Shown here piece after piece: positions 1 to 7,217 of a stretch of 12,595 bases of DNA (within the stretch, counting starts at the first letter, position 1; the number at the start of each line of letters is the position of its first letter). The notes under the pieces are model-generated. The model did not search any database. It had not been told where the DNA came from and worked only from the letters and a program-made list of their open reading frames with translations. Source of the stretch: Nitrospirae bacterium RBG_13_39_12 (GTDB taxonomy: Bacteria > Nitrospirota > Thermodesulfovibrionia > Thermodesulfovibrionales > SM23-35); contig MHEF01000055.1 of NCBI GenBank assembly GCA_001805125.1, forward strand, positions 3,560 through 16,154, read 5' to 3'. The position numbers and the translations under genes are program-made.

Positions 1-1
1 A

Positions 2-766
2 AGACATTTATCAACAAGTATTGGCAAGAACCTGTTGAACAGATTTTTATATAACTATCTTCCGCACTTTATCATTACAACAGGAGAGGCAATAAGAAAA
101 CAGATGATTGATATTAATCATTTTAATCCTGATAAAATTGTATCTATTCCAACCGGTGCGGATACTGACTTATTCAATCCCGAGATTATGCATAATGACC
201 TGAGAAAAGAGCTTAATCTGAGACAATCAGTACCTCTGGTTGGTGCTGTATCAGTAATCCGAAGCTGGAAAGGACTGGATTATTTAGTCAGGGCAGTTCC
301 CTTAATATTAAGAGAAGTGCCGGAAGCAAGATTCATAATAGCAGGGGAAGGAACTCACAGAAATACGCTCGAGAAGACAATAAAAGAAACAGGAGCAGAG
401 GATAAGGTTTACTTGTTAGGGCACAGAGAAGACATAGTTAATGTTTTATATTCTATAGATATCCTAGTTCATCCGTCTTATGCTAATGAGGGCGTGCCAC
501 AGACTATATTACAAGCAATGGCAATGGAAAAGCCTGTTATTTCATCTGACTTCCCTCCGTTGAAAGAAGTCGTAATTGATGGTGAAACAGGGATTCTTAC
601 ACGAATAAAAAACCATGAAAGCATTGCAAAAGCAGTTATACGACTATTACTTGATAAAAATTTATCAAGACAGTTAGGAGAAAATGGCAGAAAGTTAGTG
701 GTGTCATCTTATTCATTTGCTGATATGCTTGATAAACTTGAAAGTCTGTATGTAAGAGCAAAATGA
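2..766 (+). CDS. GT4-family glycosyltransferase, 5'-truncated by the window
   Basis: Retaining GT-B glycosyltransferase that would transfer a sugar from a nucleotide donor to the growing LPS core or surface glycan at the inner face of the membrane. The frame is open from base 2 with no stop, so the gene starts before the window; 254 residues are visible, covering the end of the N-terminal Rossmann domain and the whole C-terminal one. Visible landmarks are RHLST at residues 1-5 (the family's usual R-H after the acceptor domain), a DTDLFNP segment near 55, the donor-phosphate R-x-x-KG (RSWKG, 87-91), and the late acidic motif EGVPQTILQAMA at 163-174. There the second Glu of the E-x7-E pair is Gln, a variant I recall from other GT4 proteins. 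It ends 13 bp before the next glycosyltransferase and probably shares its transcript. A TTG at 35 is possible but would remove conserved sequence, so I do not use it. The sugar specificity cannot be read. Confidence 0.9.
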   Translation, partial: RHLSTSIGKNLLNRFLYNYLPHFIITTGEAIRKQMIDINHFNPDKIVSIPTGADTDLFNPEIMHNDLRKELNLRQSVPLVGAVSVIRSWKGLDYLVRAVPLILREVPEARFIIAGEGTHRNTLEKTIKETGAEDKVYLLGHREDIVNVLYSIDILVHPSYANEGVPQTILQAMAMEKPVISSDFPPLKEVVIDGETGILTRIKNHESIAKAVIRLLLDKNLSRQLGENGRKLVVSSYSFADMLDKLESLYVRAK

Positions 767-779
767 AGGTAGAATAATT

Positions 780-1871
780 ATGGTAATACTCCATACGGAA
801 ACTCTTAAAAAATGGGGGGGTCAGCAGAATAGGGTTCTGACCGAGGCAATTGGACTACGTGAAAGAGGACATAAATTAATTATTGCATGTAACAGGAAAA
901 GCATACTTACGCAAAGGGCAAAAGAGGCTGGTATGAAGGTTTTTGAGGTAAATATGGTAAAGCAGACACACCTGATAACCATACCAAAATTAGTGGGAAT
1001 AATAAAAAGAGAGAAGGTTGACATTGTCTGTACCCATAGCTCTGTAGATAGCTGGGCAGGTGGGATTGCAGCACTTTTAACAAGGCGGAGACTGGTTAGG
1101 TTCAAGCACAACCTTTACAGGGTAAAAAAGGACTTTCTAACGCGGTTTATATACTCATTGCCTCACAGGTTTATAGCAGTTAACTCCTCCGCTGCAGAAA
1201 TATTAGAAGAAACAGGCTTTATAAGAACTGAAAAGATAAAGAGGGTATACGGCGCTGTTGACCCGGAGAAATTCAATCACGGTAACTACGGAAATGAAGA
1301 TAAAGAGGGACTTAAAAATTCCCTTGGCATACCACCAAATGCGCTGATTATCGGGAACACATCAGGCTTTACAGAAGTGAAGGGTCAGCGGTACCTCCTG
1401 GAAGCAGCGAACAAATTGTTTAAAGTTAGGGATAACATTTTTTTGTTACTGGTTGGAAGGATAGGACAAAAAGAAAAGGTGGTCAGGCAGATACAAACTG
1501 AATTCCGCAGCAGGGTAATTCTTCCTGGATTAAGGACGGACATACCTTTACTCTTGAGCATAATGGACATATTTGTTTTTCCATCAACTGTTGAGGCCTT
1601 TGCCAACTCTCTAATTGAGGCTATGGCAATGGCCAGACCGGTTCTTGTGTCAGATATTGCCAGTTTCAAAGAGTTTATGAAAGACGGAGTTGACGGAGTA
1701 TTTTTTAAAAATGCAGACAGCGTAAGCCTTCTTAATAAGCTAACCGATCTTATCGGAGATAATGAAAAGTGTAAAGCTCTCGGAGAGACTGCGAGAAAAA
1801 ATGTCTTAGAAAGGTTTCCACTTGCCAAAATGCTTGATGAGACTGAAGATCTATATCTTGGTTTGAAATGA
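780..1871 (+). CDS. GT4-family glycosyltransferase
   Basis: Complete 363-residue GT-B enzyme of ordinary GT4 length, predicted to add one sugar to the LPS core on the cytoplasmic face. The N-terminal acceptor domain opens with a beta strand and a WGGQQ loop (12-16), the Gly-rich turn typical of the family. VRFKHN (106-111) occupies the usual 'R-T/K-H' position, KG at 200-201 is the donor-phosphate lysine motif, and EAFANSLIE (272-280) gives an intact E-x7-E motif. The Arg usually found a few residues before KG is not obvious. The ATG at 780 follows an AAGG-type ribosome site about ten bases upstream and lies 13 bp after the previous stop. A run of seven G (814-820) encodes part of the WGG loop. 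The stop overlaps an ATGA that could start a now-broken reading frame in the following gap. Family assignment is firm, but donor and acceptor are unknown. Confidence 0.92.
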   Translation: MVILHTETLKKWGGQQNRVLTEAIGLRERGHKLIIACNRKSILTQRAKEAGMKVFEVNMVKQTHLITIPKLVGIIKREKVDIVCTHSSVDSWAGGIAALLTRRRLVRFKHNLYRVKKDFLTRFIYSLPHRFIAVNSSAAEILEETGFIRTEKIKRVYGAVDPEKFNHGNYGNEDKEGLKNSLGIPPNALIIGNTSGFTEVKGQRYLLEAANKLFKVRDNIFLLLVGRIGQKEKVVRQIQTEFRSRVILPGLRTDIPLLLSIMDIFVFPSTVEAFANSLIEAMAMARPVLVSDIASFKEFMKDGVDGVFFKNADSVSLLNKLTDLIGDNEKCKALGETARKNVLERFPLAKMLDETEDLYLGLK

Positions 1872-2069
1872 AAGAGTCTGGGTATTCAATGACAAAGGTA
1901 CATATTGCAGGAAGAATTTATTCAGATATATTTTAAATTGGTTTATACGGAGAATATATTATTATTCTAAAAAGATACAGGGATTCGAAAACTGCTATGC
2001 TTTAAAATTTCTCTCTGATTAAAGTGATAAAATTATAGGAGCCTTTATAAGAAGAGTCTTATAACTTGT
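1872..2069 (+). other. 198-bp gap with possible gene remnant and weak promoter
   Basis: This is the only substantial non-coding junction in the plus-strand block. An ATG at 1868 overlaps the preceding TGA in an ATGA arrangement and runs 22 codons to a TAA at 1934-1936. A second frame, open from 1867 to a TAA at 2017-2019, holds about 50 start-less codons with a plausible protein-like composition (for example LNWFIRRIYYYSKK). This could be the remains of a frameshifted or deleted gene, or chance in AT-rich DNA. A promoter-like pair, TTGCAG (1905-1910) and TATATT (1927-1932) with 16 bp between, could start a transcript for the kinase and downstream genes. An AGGAG at 2037-2041 is too far from the kinase ATG to serve as its ribosome site. 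Confidence 0.3.
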
Positions 2070-2864
2070 ATGAAGTATTTTAAAAACGATACAGCATCCT
2101 TTTACTATAATGAGACTGTATTTGCCTCTATTAAAAATATTTGCATACTGATAAAAGATTACCCACTTGTTTTAGAACCTTTTAGAGGCATGAATGAAAA
2201 GGCACAAGTCATGTTTTCCTCAGAGAGCTTCCAACTTTATCCTACGGTAAGTAAGACAACGCTGTTTTATGACAGCAAAACAGATTGTTTTTTTAAAATC
2301 CTCCACCCTTTGACTCTCAAAAACAGTATCTTTTTTTTTCTTATAGATAGATCCAGACACATATATAGCCTTTCTGAATATCTCCGGTTAAAAGGAATCA
2401 AGGTTCCAGTAATAGAGGCGTATGGAAAAATAGGGAAGGAAAAAAAACCATTCTTTGTCATGAAAAGAGTTGAAGGGAAATCCCTGTATGAGATATTGAT
2501 AAGGGAAAGAAAAACTTTACCTTTAGAGATATATTTGAAAGTTATGGACGAAGTGTCAAAATTTCATAATCTTGGTTACTGGTTTGGAGATGCACACCTT
2601 TCTCATATTTTTGTAAATGATAAAGAAGTATCAGGCTTCATAGACATTGACAGTATCAGAAAAAACAAGCATTTCAGGGCAAAAAATCTTGCAAAAGACC
2701 TTGCAGGTTTGAATTATCCAGAACTTCCTGTTGATAAAGATGACAAGATGGCATTGTTTGACTATTATATGAATAAATTGAATATAGAAAAAAAAGAGAG
2801 ATTTTTGCGGATATTGAAATACTATACAGAAAGGAGATGGAGAACGGTATCAAGAGAAAAATAA
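2070..2864 (+). CDS. LPS core / Kdo kinase-like protein (WaaP/KdkA family)
   Basis: Protein-kinase-fold enzyme of 264 residues, predicted to phosphorylate a heptose or Kdo of the LPS inner core with ATP in the cytoplasm. Landmarks: candidate beta-3 lysine K76 in CFFKIL; a candidate alpha-C Glu at E103 followed by LRLKGIKVPVI; hinge FFVMKRVEG (128-136); catalytic loop FGDAHLSHIFVND (172-184). In that loop the Asp (D174) is followed five residues later by His instead of the Asn of protein kinases, as in WaaP (D-L-Y-I-C-H). FIDID (190-194) supplies the metal-binding Asp, and RAKNLAKDLAGL (203-214) resembles the conserved tail of the WaaP/KdkA group. The length suits the family. The ATG at 2070 has only a weak AAGAAG-type site, and no better in-frame start is seen. 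The end overlaps the next gene by 28 bp. Short homopolymers (T7 at 2288, T9 at 2331-2339, A8 at 2440) lie inside. Kdo versus heptose kinase cannot be settled. Confidence 0.75.
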   Translation: MKYFKNDTASFYYNETVFASIKNICILIKDYPLVLEPFRGMNEKAQVMFSSESFQLYPTVSKTTLFYDSKTDCFFKILHPLTLKNSIFFFLIDRSRHIYSLSEYLRLKGIKVPVIEAYGKIGKEKKPFFVMKRVEGKSLYEILIRERKTLPLEIYLKVMDEVSKFHNLGYWFGDAHLSHIFVNDKEVSGFIDIDSIRKNKHFRAKNLAKDLAGLNYPELPVDKDDKMALFDYYMNKLNIEKKERFLRILKYYTERRWRTVSREK

Positions 2865-3979
2865 CTATTTTAAGCTTTGATCTTTCTGACAACAACCTTG
2901 GCAGGGCTCATATATTGGGACAGGCCCTTTCCGATTATTATGATGTCAAGATAGTCGGACCAGCTTTAAAAGGGAATGTCTGGAAACCGTTAAGAAATTC
3001 TCATATCCCTGTTGTAGTTGTACCTTACAGCAAATTCCCCCTTCTTTTTTTCAAACTCCCCTCTATTATCAGAGAGATAGATGGCGATATTATTTATGCA
3101 GTTAAACCCCGGTTTACAAGTTTTGGTTTTGGATTATTTAAAAAGCTTTTTTCTAAAACCCCTGTAATCCTTGATATTGACGATTGGGAAGTCGGCTTTT
3201 ATCTGAGAAAAGGTTTTTTGAGCAGACTATCCCGTTTTATTCATATTTTTAATCCAAATGGATTTTTCTGGACCTGGATGATGCAATTTTTTATTGGATA
3301 TGCTGACAGAATAACTACTGTATCAACTTTTCTGAAAAATAAATATGGAGGAGAGATTGTTATTCATGGAAAGGATACAGACATTCTAAATCCTGACAGA
3401 TTTAAAGGTGGCGATCTGAAAAAACAACTTGGTATTGAGGGTAAGAAAATAGTAATGTTTCTCGGCACGCCAAGAGAGCATAAGGGGGTAGAAGATGCGC
3501 TTAAGGCAGTACTCATGATTAAGTCAGCTGACTTATTGATGGTGGTAGTGGGTGCAAACCCGGATGGAGATTATGAAAAAAGACTGAAAAGACTTGGTGG
3601 GGAAAAAGTTATGATGATGGGTCCCATTTCTTTCAGCGAGGTTCCAAAATATCTTATGCTTGCAGATGTTGTGGTTGTACCGCAGAGGCAAACCCCGGAC
3701 ACTATTGGACAGATTCCATCAAAAATTCTGGATGCAATGGCAATGGCAAGACCTGTAATATCCACACGGGTTTCTGATATCCCGGAAATTCTGAATGATT
3801 GCGGCCTATTGGTTAATCCGGACTCGCCTGAAGAACTTGGTAAAGCCATTAAATGGGTCATTGATAATCCGGAAAAAGCAACACAACTAGGATTGAAAGC
3901 AAGGGAAAAATGCATTAAACACTATAGCCTTGCTACAATCAGTAAACAGCTGCGACATATTTTGGGTGAAGTTATTTGA
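2837..3979 (+). CDS. GT4-family glycosyltransferase
   Basis: 380-residue GT-B enzyme, predicted to add a core sugar. The N-terminal domain contains strand ITILSFD (9-15) and an acidic LDIDDWE (112-118), which I recognise from a GT4 subgroup acting on surface glycans. TTVSTFLK (160-167) is the 'vS..l' element before the donor domain. REHKG (213-217) carries the Arg and Lys that hold the donor diphosphate. GQIPSKILDAMAMARPVI (291-308) is the late motif, with Asp in place of the second Glu. The ATG at 2837 lies inside the kinase gene and its AGGAG (2832-2836) abuts the ATG with no spacer. That is unusual, but no other ATG, GTG or TTG precedes the first beta strand in this frame, so the start is kept with moderate doubt. 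Its stop overlaps the next start by 4 bp. Confidence 0.9.
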   Translation: MENGIKRKITILSFDLSDNNLGRAHILGQALSDYYDVKIVGPALKGNVWKPLRNSHIPVVVVPYSKFPLLFFKLPSIIREIDGDIIYAVKPRFTSFGFGLFKKLFSKTPVILDIDDWEVGFYLRKGFLSRLSRFIHIFNPNGFFWTWMMQFFIGYADRITTVSTFLKNKYGGEIVIHGKDTDILNPDRFKGGDLKKQLGIEGKKIVMFLGTPREHKGVEDALKAVLMIKSADLLMVVVGANPDGDYEKRLKRLGGEKVMMMGPISFSEVPKYLMLADVVVVPQRQTPDTIGQIPSKILDAMAMARPVISTRVSDIPEILNDCGLLVNPDSPEELGKAIKWVIDNPEKATQLGLKAREKCIKHYSLATISKQLRHILGEVI

Positions 3980-4965
3980 GCAATATAAAAAAGGTGCTTA
4001 TAGTTTCTGACTTCGGAAATCCCTGGAATCCCGGATATTACATAAAAAAGGGGTTCGAGAAAAATGCAATAAATGTTTCTACATTTGATTCTCTGACTTC
4101 AACTGATCCATACCATAATCTTATGAATGCCGTGACCGTTACAGAGCCTGATATCCTCTTGTATATAAAAGATTACGGCTTAAAACGCGATTGGCTTCAG
4201 GAAATCAAACAAATGGGCATCAAGCTCGTTCAGTGGTATATAGATTCGATAATACCTGATTGGCTTCCTCCATTCGTTCAAGTTTCTGACATATTTTTTA
4301 CAATGTCCGAAGGCCTGGTTGAAAAGTTTAAGAAATTTAATCCAAATGTTTTCTGGCTTACACAGGCATTTGAACCATCCTTTTTTCAAATCAAACAAAT
4401 TACCCCGGAGGATATAAAGACATTTCATACAGATATAACTTTTGTAGGAAATCTAGGGTCTAAACCACAATATCTTCCAAGGAGGTATTTCCTCGAAAGG
4501 GTTATCAATGATGGGTTTGAACTTAAATGGTGGGGGCCGAGGATTCCAAGAAAGCTATCAACAATACCGTTAATCTTTGGAAAGCTTGGCAAGTCTTATG
4601 GAGGAAAATTTGTATGGGGAGAAGAATATGCAAAGGTTGCAGAACTCTCAAAGATATTTCTTGCTTTTGACTCTCAGATGCATGTAAGGAAATCCATGAG
4701 TGCAAGGATGTATACAGCAGTTGGTTGCGGAGCTTTCTATATGTGCCAGCATGTTGATGGTATAGAGGAAGTTTTAGAGCCTGACAAGGAGATTGTAACT
4801 TTTCGCTCAGCGCAAGACATGATTGATATGATAAGATATTATGTTAAAAATGATGAATTAAGGACTAAGATTGCAGAGGCGGGAAGAAAGCGTGTTTTAA
4901 AAGAGCATACCTATGAGGTAAGAACGAGACAGATGCTCAGGATAATAGAAGATGTCATTAAATAA
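3976..4965 (+). CDS. CgeB-like glycosyltransferase
   Basis: 329-residue protein with the layout of the CgeB / Glyco_trans_1_2 group of GT-B transferases, named after a Bacillus spore-coat protein but common in Gram-negative surface-glycan clusters. The N-terminal half (1-140) is a Rossmann-like domain with VLIVSDFG (7-14) and KLVQWYID (83-90). The C-terminal half starts at TFVGNLGSK (155-163) and contains FLAFDSQMHVRKSMSARMY (228-246), VGCGAFYM (249-256) and HTYEVRTRQML (311-321), the family's signature 'hty..R...ml' end. The start is a TTG at 3976 whose last bases form the preceding TGA (TTGA overlap), typical of translational coupling. No signal peptide or membrane segment is visible, so it should act in the cytoplasm. 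It overlaps the GT9 gene by 14 bp. Its donor and acceptor are unknown; a role in the outer part of the core is inferred from context only. Confidence 0.82.
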   Translation: MSNIKKVLIVSDFGNPWNPGYYIKKGFEKNAINVSTFDSLTSTDPYHNLMNAVTVTEPDILLYIKDYGLKRDWLQEIKQMGIKLVQWYIDSIIPDWLPPFVQVSDIFFTMSEGLVEKFKKFNPNVFWLTQAFEPSFFQIKQITPEDIKTFHTDITFVGNLGSKPQYLPRRYFLERVINDGFELKWWGPRIPRKLSTIPLIFGKLGKSYGGKFVWGEEYAKVAELSKIFLAFDSQMHVRKSMSARMYTAVGCGAFYMCQHVDGIEEVLEPDKEIVTFRSAQDMIDMIRYYVKNDELRTKIAEAGRKRVLKEHTYEVRTRQMLRIIEDVIK

Positions 4966-6028
4966 TCTTAAAGGGAATACGGTCATTGTGTTGATGCTCG
5001 ACAAAAACATGGGAAATGTTGTTGTATCATTGCCGGCAATAGCAGCATTAAAGGAGTTCTATAATAAAAACAATCTTTTCCTGGTTATAGATGAAATCTA
5101 TAGTGATATAGTCGAACCTTTAATTGGACTGGACAGGGTATTACTTTTCCCGCGGAAACGGATCAAAAAAGAGAGCTTAGGTAAAAGAGCAAATGTTTTT
5201 TTTCATTTCTTGAGGGAACTTAGAAGGCTGTCTCCAGACATAGCTATTGACTTTCAGGGAGGGTACGCCTCATCAATCCTGACCTGTCTTTCAGGTGCGC
5301 CGATACGGGTATCACGTTCCACAGCAAAGAGGGCATATCTTTATAATAAAAAAGTAAAATTGTCTGAAGGAAGACATAAAGTTTACGACTATGCTGACAT
5401 CGCTTTTGCTGTAGGGGCAGGCAGTATAGATATATATTATCGTTTAAAAGCTTTGAATTCCAAAAAGTTATCATTAAACAAAAAACTTCTTGAAGAAGGT
5501 ATTGTAAATGATAGGCCAATTGCCTGCATCCATCCAGGCGCTGGCAGGTTTTTCAGACAATGGAATTCGGATAGTTTTGCAGAAGTATCAGATTGGCTTT
5601 ATAAAGAGGGCTTCCAGGTAGTTTTTGTTGGCAGTAGCAGGGATGACTTAAGAAAGATCGGCGAAATAAGTTCTTTAACAAGATATGAAACATACAGCTT
5701 CGGGGCTAAGTTATCAATCGGGGAATTGCTGGCACTCCTTGAAATAAGTTCGTTATACATAGGAAATGATAGCGGTCCCATGCATATTGCTGCTGCCGCA
5801 GGCACGCCGGTTATTGCAATTTTTGGTCCTGGTGTTGATAGAAGATGGCGACCGCTTTCTGATAAAGCGGTTGTTTTGAGGGGAACAGAACGGTGCCAGA
5901 AGTGTAAAGGCAAGGATTGTCAGTTTGATTTTAGATGTATCAGAACACTGTCGTCTGAAACTGTAAAAACTGAAATAAGAAAATTACTTGAACGCGGAGT
6001 GTACGATATAATTGAAAAAAAGCTTTGA
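4952..6028 (+). CDS. GT9 heptosyltransferase-family protein (WaaF/WaaC-like)
   Basis: 358-residue inverting GT-B protein of the ADP-heptose:LPS heptosyltransferase family, which adds L-glycero-D-manno-heptose to the inner core. Landmarks: N-terminal DKNMGNVVVSLPAIAALK (17-34), IDFQGGYASSIL (99-110), HPGAG (194-198) with W204 in the usual 'K-x-W' area (here RQW), and the ADP-heptose-binding NDSGPMHIA (272-280) followed by GTPVIAIFGP. A Cys cluster (C315, C318, C323, C329) near the end recalls the C-x2-C...C...C tail of many non-enteric GT9 proteins. The notable oddity is N22: WaaC and WaaF have Asp after this Gly (M-G-D or V-G-D), and in E. coli WaaC that Asp is the proposed catalytic base. 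The enzyme may therefore have altered activity. ATG 4952 has an AGGA site about nine bases upstream and overlaps the preceding gene by 14 bp, the following one by 17 bp. WaaF, WaaC or WaaQ type cannot be told. Confidence 0.88.
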   Translation: MSLNNLKGNTVIVLMLDKNMGNVVVSLPAIAALKEFYNKNNLFLVIDEIYSDIVEPLIGLDRVLLFPRKRIKKESLGKRANVFFHFLRELRRLSPDIAIDFQGGYASSILTCLSGAPIRVSRSTAKRAYLYNKKVKLSEGRHKVYDYADIAFAVGAGSIDIYYRLKALNSKKLSLNKKLLEEGIVNDRPIACIHPGAGRFFRQWNSDSFAEVSDWLYKEGFQVVFVGSSRDDLRKIGEISSLTRYETYSFGAKLSIGELLALLEISSLYIGNDSGPMHIAAAAGTPVIAIFGPGVDRRWRPLSDKAVVLRGTERCQKCKGKDCQFDFRCIRTLSSETVKTEIRKLLERGVYDIIEKKL

Positions 6029-7217
6029 ATTTATAGACAGGGTTATCGAGGCTGGAATATATCTTTTTGTATTTTTCATGTTTCTTACCAAAGGAGAGGG
6101 AGTTAGAAATATCCTCATCTTCGGGAATTTTGGCCTTTGGCTTTTAACCCTCAAATACAGGAAAAACTTGAATCTTTTGAAAAATCCTGTTTCGACTCTG
6201 TTCTGGCTCACTATAGGAGTTTCAGTATTTTCTGTATTTTTCTCTATAAATCCCTTATATTCTTTTCTTGAACTAAGAGACGAACCACTTAAATCAGCTA
6301 TGCTCTTCCCTGTTATTGCAACAGTTATGGCTGACGAAAGGAGGCTGTACAGAGCATCTCATGTAATGTTCTTTACATCTGTGCTGATGGTCCTCGTTGG
6401 ATATTACAGCTATTTCATGCATGACATACCTGTTTTAAAACCTGATACATGGTTAATGCATGCCTGGCACAATAAATTTGCCCGATATCTGTGTACATTT
6501 CTCCCATTCGCATTTATACTTTATTTTGTATGGAAGAACACGATTCTTAAAATATTTTTTAGCATCTCATTTGCAGCTTTCGTAATTGCTCTTATATTAA
6601 GCACCTCAAGGGGAGGATATGTTGCTTTCTTCAGCATGGCTTGCGTATGGGCAGTTTACCTTTCTAGGGTGAGAGGGTTTAATCTTAAAAAAGCCTTTAT
6701 AAACATTATCTTGTCTATTTTTATACTCGGGGCATTATCATGGTCCTTGTTTCCGCCTGTCAGAGAAAGGATGTCTAAACTACCTGAACAGTTATCAACA
6801 ATCAATCAAAGAACACATGCCTGGTTACCTGCTATAGACGCTTTCAAAGAAAAACCGCTGTCTGGTTGGGGTTACGGGAATAGAATATTTCATCAGGATG
6901 AACCTTATAAAGAAACTGACTATAAGAAAGCACCGCCGATAGGACCTGAAAATACTTTTATAAAGATTATGTTCCATCAGGGAATTATAGGTCTTATTCC
7001 TTATATCGTTCTTATTTTAGTTGCAATAAGAGAATTTTGGAGAAATACGACTGCTCGCTCAGGAATCAAAGACTATATCCTTGTTGCATGTGTTTCTGTC
7101 CTTGTTGGTAACTATATACTGCATTCAATGCTCGCTGTTCTTTACATGCCCCATCTTGCGGTCGTCCTTGCCTTTGGAATAGCTGCCACAGGCGTCAATG
7201 AAGATAGCCGTCATTAG
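6012..7217 (+). CDS. O-antigen ligase/polymerase-type membrane protein (Wzy_C family)
   Basis: 401-residue inner-membrane protein with about ten to twelve hydrophobic segments, for example around 13-26, 61-78, 117-133, 158-175, 181-196, 203-218, 228-246, 325-341, 356-370 and 375-392. It would join or polymerise undecaprenyl-linked glycan onto the lipid A core on the periplasmic side. The family is shown by STSRGGYVAF (197-206), a large soluble loop with RTHAWLPAIDAFKEKPLSGWGYGN (267-290), and GPENTFIKIMFHQGIIGL (311-328), the usual '..N.fl.i....GiiGl' pattern. In most WaaL/Wzy_C proteins the residue before that Asn is His; here it is Glu (E313). TTG 6012 is the first possible start because TAA occupies the codon just before it in frame. 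The gene overlaps its upstream and downstream neighbours by 17 and 20 bp. It may be a ligase, a polymerase or a ligase for a short oligosaccharide; no Wzx or Wzy partner is seen here. Confidence 0.82.
   Translation: MKKSFEFIDRVIEAGIYLFVFFMFLTKGEGVRNILIFGNFGLWLLTLKYRKNLNLLKNPVSTLFWLTIGVSVFSVFFSINPLYSFLELRDEPLKSAMLFPVIATVMADERRLYRASHVMFFTSVLMVLVGYYSYFMHDIPVLKPDTWLMHAWHNKFARYLCTFLPFAFILYFVWKNTILKIFFSISFAAFVIALILSTSRGGYVAFFSMACVWAVYLSRVRGFNLKKAFINIILSIFILGALSWSLFPPVRERMSKLPEQLSTINQRTHAWLPAIDAFKEKPLSGWGYGNRIFHQDEPYKETDYKKAPPIGPENTFIKIMFHQGIIGLIPYIVLILVAIREFWRNTTARSGIKDYILVACVSVLVGNYILHSMLAVLYMPHLAVVLAFGIAATGVNEDSRH

Noticed and set aside
814..820. Poly-G run of seven near the start of the second GT4 gene, as a phase-variation switch
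   Set aside because: It encodes the conserved WGG loop, and hisA, a housekeeping gene, has a G8 (12288-12295) coding VGGG. The run is therefore better explained by codon choice for Gly than by a switch.
2288..2447. T7, T9 and A8 runs in the kinase gene as contingency tracts
   Set aside because: Similar runs occur in msbA (T8 at 10312-10319) and at the DUF3108 start (T8 at 11669-11676). They fit AT-rich coding, and only variation between reads or strains would support switching.
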